From: Chryseobacterium aahli
GTDB lineage: Bacteria; Bacteroidota; Bacteroidia; Flavobacteriales; Weeksellaceae
Length of the DNA: 64,000 nucleotides
Direction: 5' to 3'
Assembly: GCF_022699665.1 (NCBI RefSeq)
Contig: NZ_JALDNB010000008.1
Coordinates: 124,001 to 188,000, forward strand
The notes below the pieces were generated by a model, which had not been told where the DNA came from, did no database searches, and was given only the letters and a program-made list of their open reading frames with translations. Position numbers and translations under genes: made by a program. Shown in pieces: positions 62,098 to 64,000 of the stretch (the first letter of the stretch is position 1; each line of letters begins with the position of its first letter).

Positions 62098-64000
62098 ATG
62101 AATTTCAATTTTAAATATTTTAGAAAACACTTATTTGTTTTACTATTTTTTATATCCTGTCATGCTTTCGCACAGACTATTTCTCCTACAAATGGATTGC
62201 AGGCTGGAAATGTTGCTGTTCCGTGTTCTTCTTGTGTACCAATTGGTTGGACAAATAATGGAGGTACGCCCGATATTTCAAATAGAACTATTGCAGCGAC
62301 AACAGGAACAAGCGGAGGTGGTGCAAACTGGACAAGTACAACTAGTAGTACCGATGATTTGACATTGCCTCTTCCTCCTAATTCTCATACAACATGGCTG
62401 TCTCTACGAGACTTAGGTCCTCCACCAGCTCTCGAAGAGTCTGTTAATACAACAATAGGAGGGTTGACGGTAGGGAGAACTTATGAGGTAGTTGTTTATT
62501 CATTAACAGCTGTTACCCGTAACAATGGGAACGGTGGAAAATATGCTGGTACATACAATGCTCAGTTTTTTGCATCGGTAGCGGGTCAGACTTTAACAGC
62601 AGGAAATTTAACCCAAAATACATGGGGTACTTCTAGATTGCGGTTTACTGCCACTCAGACTTCCCACGTAATGATAGTACGACCAGGAGCCGATGCGGCT
62701 GCTGCGGGTGGTGGTAATTCATATGAAACAGTACAAGTGTCTGTGACAGTAAATGCTGTTAATGCTGTGCCAATTGCTGTTGCAGATAATGCTACAACAA
62801 ATCAGAATACTCCAGTTACAATTAATGTATCCACAAATGATAGTGATCCTGACGGATCTGTAGTTGCCAATACAGTAAGATTTGCTAATGATCAAACCTC
62901 TGTTGTAGTGCCTAATCAGGGTACTTGGTCTGTAAATACCACCACGGGGGTGGTGACATTTACTCCTTTGCCTACTTTCATAGGTACGGCTACAATTCCT
63001 TACACAATTAAAGATAATTTTGTTCTTGATGGTGTAAGTAATCCTTCAACTTCACAACCCGCAAATATCAGCGTAACAGTTATAAGCTCATTTGGATGTA
63101 CCAATGCATTATATCTTGCGCAGTTTGATAGTTTATATTCTGTTGATACGTCAAGTAATCCATTTGCTTATCCTCTTATTGGAGATGCTTCAGATGATTA
63201 TAATGCAATAGGGATTCATCCGTTGAATGGACGTATGTACGCAATGCCTAGTATAGCTTCTAATAATTTATGGATTATTAATACTGATGGAAGTTCAGTT
63301 AATTTAGGTCCTGTGACAGGATTGCCTGCGGATGCATATAATTCGGGTGAGGTTGATAATTTAGGGAACTATTATGTAAAAGCGTCAGGGTCTAATAATA
63401 TTTTGTACAGAATTAATGTAACAACTTTAGTAGCCACGCCTATTACATTATCGACAAGTATTACTGTGGCAGATCTTGCTTTTAGAACTACAAACGGTCT
63501 TTTATATACTGTTAGTAATGATACAGGGCGGTTGATGTCAATCAATCCTGCTAATGGTACTGTTACCGGCATTGGACCTTCGCCAGGAACTGTTGCTTTT
63601 GGGGCGTTGTTTGGTTCTAGTACAGGAGAGATCTACGGATCGGACAATGCTGGTGGATTTTATCAATTCAATCTTACTACTGGACAAAGGGTTTTGATTT
63701 CAGGTTCGCCTGCGAGTGGTTCTAACGACGGAGCGCATTGTGTGACATCGCCGATTGCGTTCAGTGCTGATCTTGCAATAACCAAGACAGACAATACAAC
63801 AACTTATGCACCAGGTTCTACAAGAGTATATACAATTGTAGCGCGCAACAATGGGCCTTTTGGGGTTTTGGGAGCAACGGTTTCAGATCCTTTGCCAGCA
63901 GGTATTCTTGCTGCGAATGTAAGTTATACTGCAGTTGCTGCAGGAGGTGCGACAACTTCTGTTTCAGGAACGCAGACCGGAGCAATCAATGATGTGGTAA
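62098..64000 (+). CDS. Large exported adhesin-like protein with Ig-like and DUF11 domains (3' end beyond window)
   Basis: The frame from ATG 62098 stays open to the window end (634 codons seen). Signal peptide FKYFRKHLFVLLFFISCHAF with AQ cleavage, then a beta-rich domain (TWLSLRDLGPPPALEES to VTVNAVNAVPIAV), a cadherin/VCBS-like module (NATTNQNTPVTINVSTNDSD with VVTFTPLPTFIGTATIPYTI), a DUF-like section with NALYLAQFDSLYSVDTSSN and repeated propeller-like strands, and the start of a DUF11 repeat (ADLAITKTDNTTTYAPGSTR). Such proteins usually end in a gliding-motility/T9SS C-terminal domain, not visible here. It directly follows leader 3. Confidence 0.88.
   Translation, partial: MNFNFKYFRKHLFVLLFFISCHAFAQTISPTNGLQAGNVAVPCSSCVPIGWTNNGGTPDISNRTIAATTGTSGGGANWTSTTSSTDDLTLPLPPNSHTTWLSLRDLGPPPALEESVNTTIGGLTVGRTYEVVVYSLTAVTRNNGNGGKYAGTYNAQFFASVAGQTLTAGNLTQNTWGTSRLRFTATQTSHVMIVRPGADAAAAGGGNSYETVQVSVTVNAVNAVPIAVADNATTNQNTPVTINVSTNDSDPDGSVVANTVRFANDQTSVVVPNQGTWSVNTTTGVVTFTPLPTFIGTATIPYTIKDNFVLDGVSNPSTSQPANISVTVISSFGCTNALYLAQFDSLYSVDTSSNPFAYPLIGDASDDYNAIGIHPLNGRMYAMPSIASNNLWIINTDGSSVNLGPVTGLPADAYNSGEVDNLGNYYVKASGSNNILYRINVTTLVATPITLSTSITVADLAFRTTNGLLYTVSNDTGRLMSINPANGTVTGIGPSPGTVAFGALFGSSTGEIYGSDNAGGFYQFNLTTGQRVLISGSPASGSNDGAHCVTSPIAFSADLAITKTDNTTTYAPGSTRVYTIVARNNGPFGVLGATVSDPLPAGILAANVSYTAVAAGGATTSVSGTQTGAINDVV

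Noticed and set aside
62135..62362. 75-residue frame at 62135
   Set aside because: It overlaps, in another frame, the long open adhesin frame from 62098, which has a signal peptide and known domains.

Overview
The window reads as chromosomal DNA of a Flavobacteriia bacterium, most likely Chryseobacterium or a close relative. The support is AT-rich DNA, TTTG-N19-TAnnTTTG promoters typical of Bacteroidota, weak ribosome binding sites, a type IX secretion (T9SS) sorting domain, RagB/SusD remains, a tmRNA tag ending in ALAA, and housekeeping gene order such as rnc / IPExxxVDY protein / pyk. The genus is inferred from gene content and was not checked against a database.

Layout. 1-1136: 3' end of a T9SS-exported FN3 protein. 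1271-4422 (minus): coaE, a metallo-hydrolase, a PaiB-like protein and ruvB. 4632-9310 (plus): hutI, a DUF695-like gene, hutG and an aldehyde dehydrogenase. 9366-13545 (minus): pyk, IPExxxVDY, rnc, fabF, acpP. 13546-15063: a gene-poor stretch, a 56-residue membrane protein and ssrA. 15223-16673: rpsU, xerC, hpf. 16782-17914: eight tRNAs, including a tandemly duplicated Thr-Tyr-Gly block.

About 18.4 kb (17902-36340) is a genomic island inserted in the 3' end of tRNA-Ser(TGA), bounded by a 14-bp direct repeat. Its left part is decayed: the first codons of a mobile-element integrase fused to a decapitated SusD gene, and a frameshifted TPR/AraC regulator. It then carries an iteron-like repeat cluster, two small mobile-element regulators, and a defence block. 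That block holds hsdM, an expressed hsdS, a silent inverted hsdS with shared inverted repeats, a tyrosine recombinase, hsdR and an McrBC pair. The hsdS arrangement is that of a phase-variable type I restriction system.

After the island come a two-component system with a CusCBA/Czc-like metal efflux operon (36594-44723), a DUF4394 lipoprotein, and the tuf / tRNA-Trp / secE / nusG / rplKAJL cluster. A horizontally acquired-looking membrane protein gene sits between nusG and rplK.

The right end (52701-64000) holds three transcription units for secreted proteins. Each starts with a roughly 225-residue exported protein of one unrecognised family: non-ATG start codon, promoter 15-20 nt upstream, central coiled coil, and a near-terminal FSVRPPP followed by only 3-4 residues. 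The form resembles secretion-monitoring ribosome-arrest leaders such as SecM, MifM, VemP and the RAPP peptides. This is the best candidate in the window for an undescribed system. The genes behind the leaders encode three tandem AQVGIN-type exported paralogs, a 1058-residue thrombospondin type 3 repeat protein with a small companion, and a large DUF11-type adhesin cut by the window edge.
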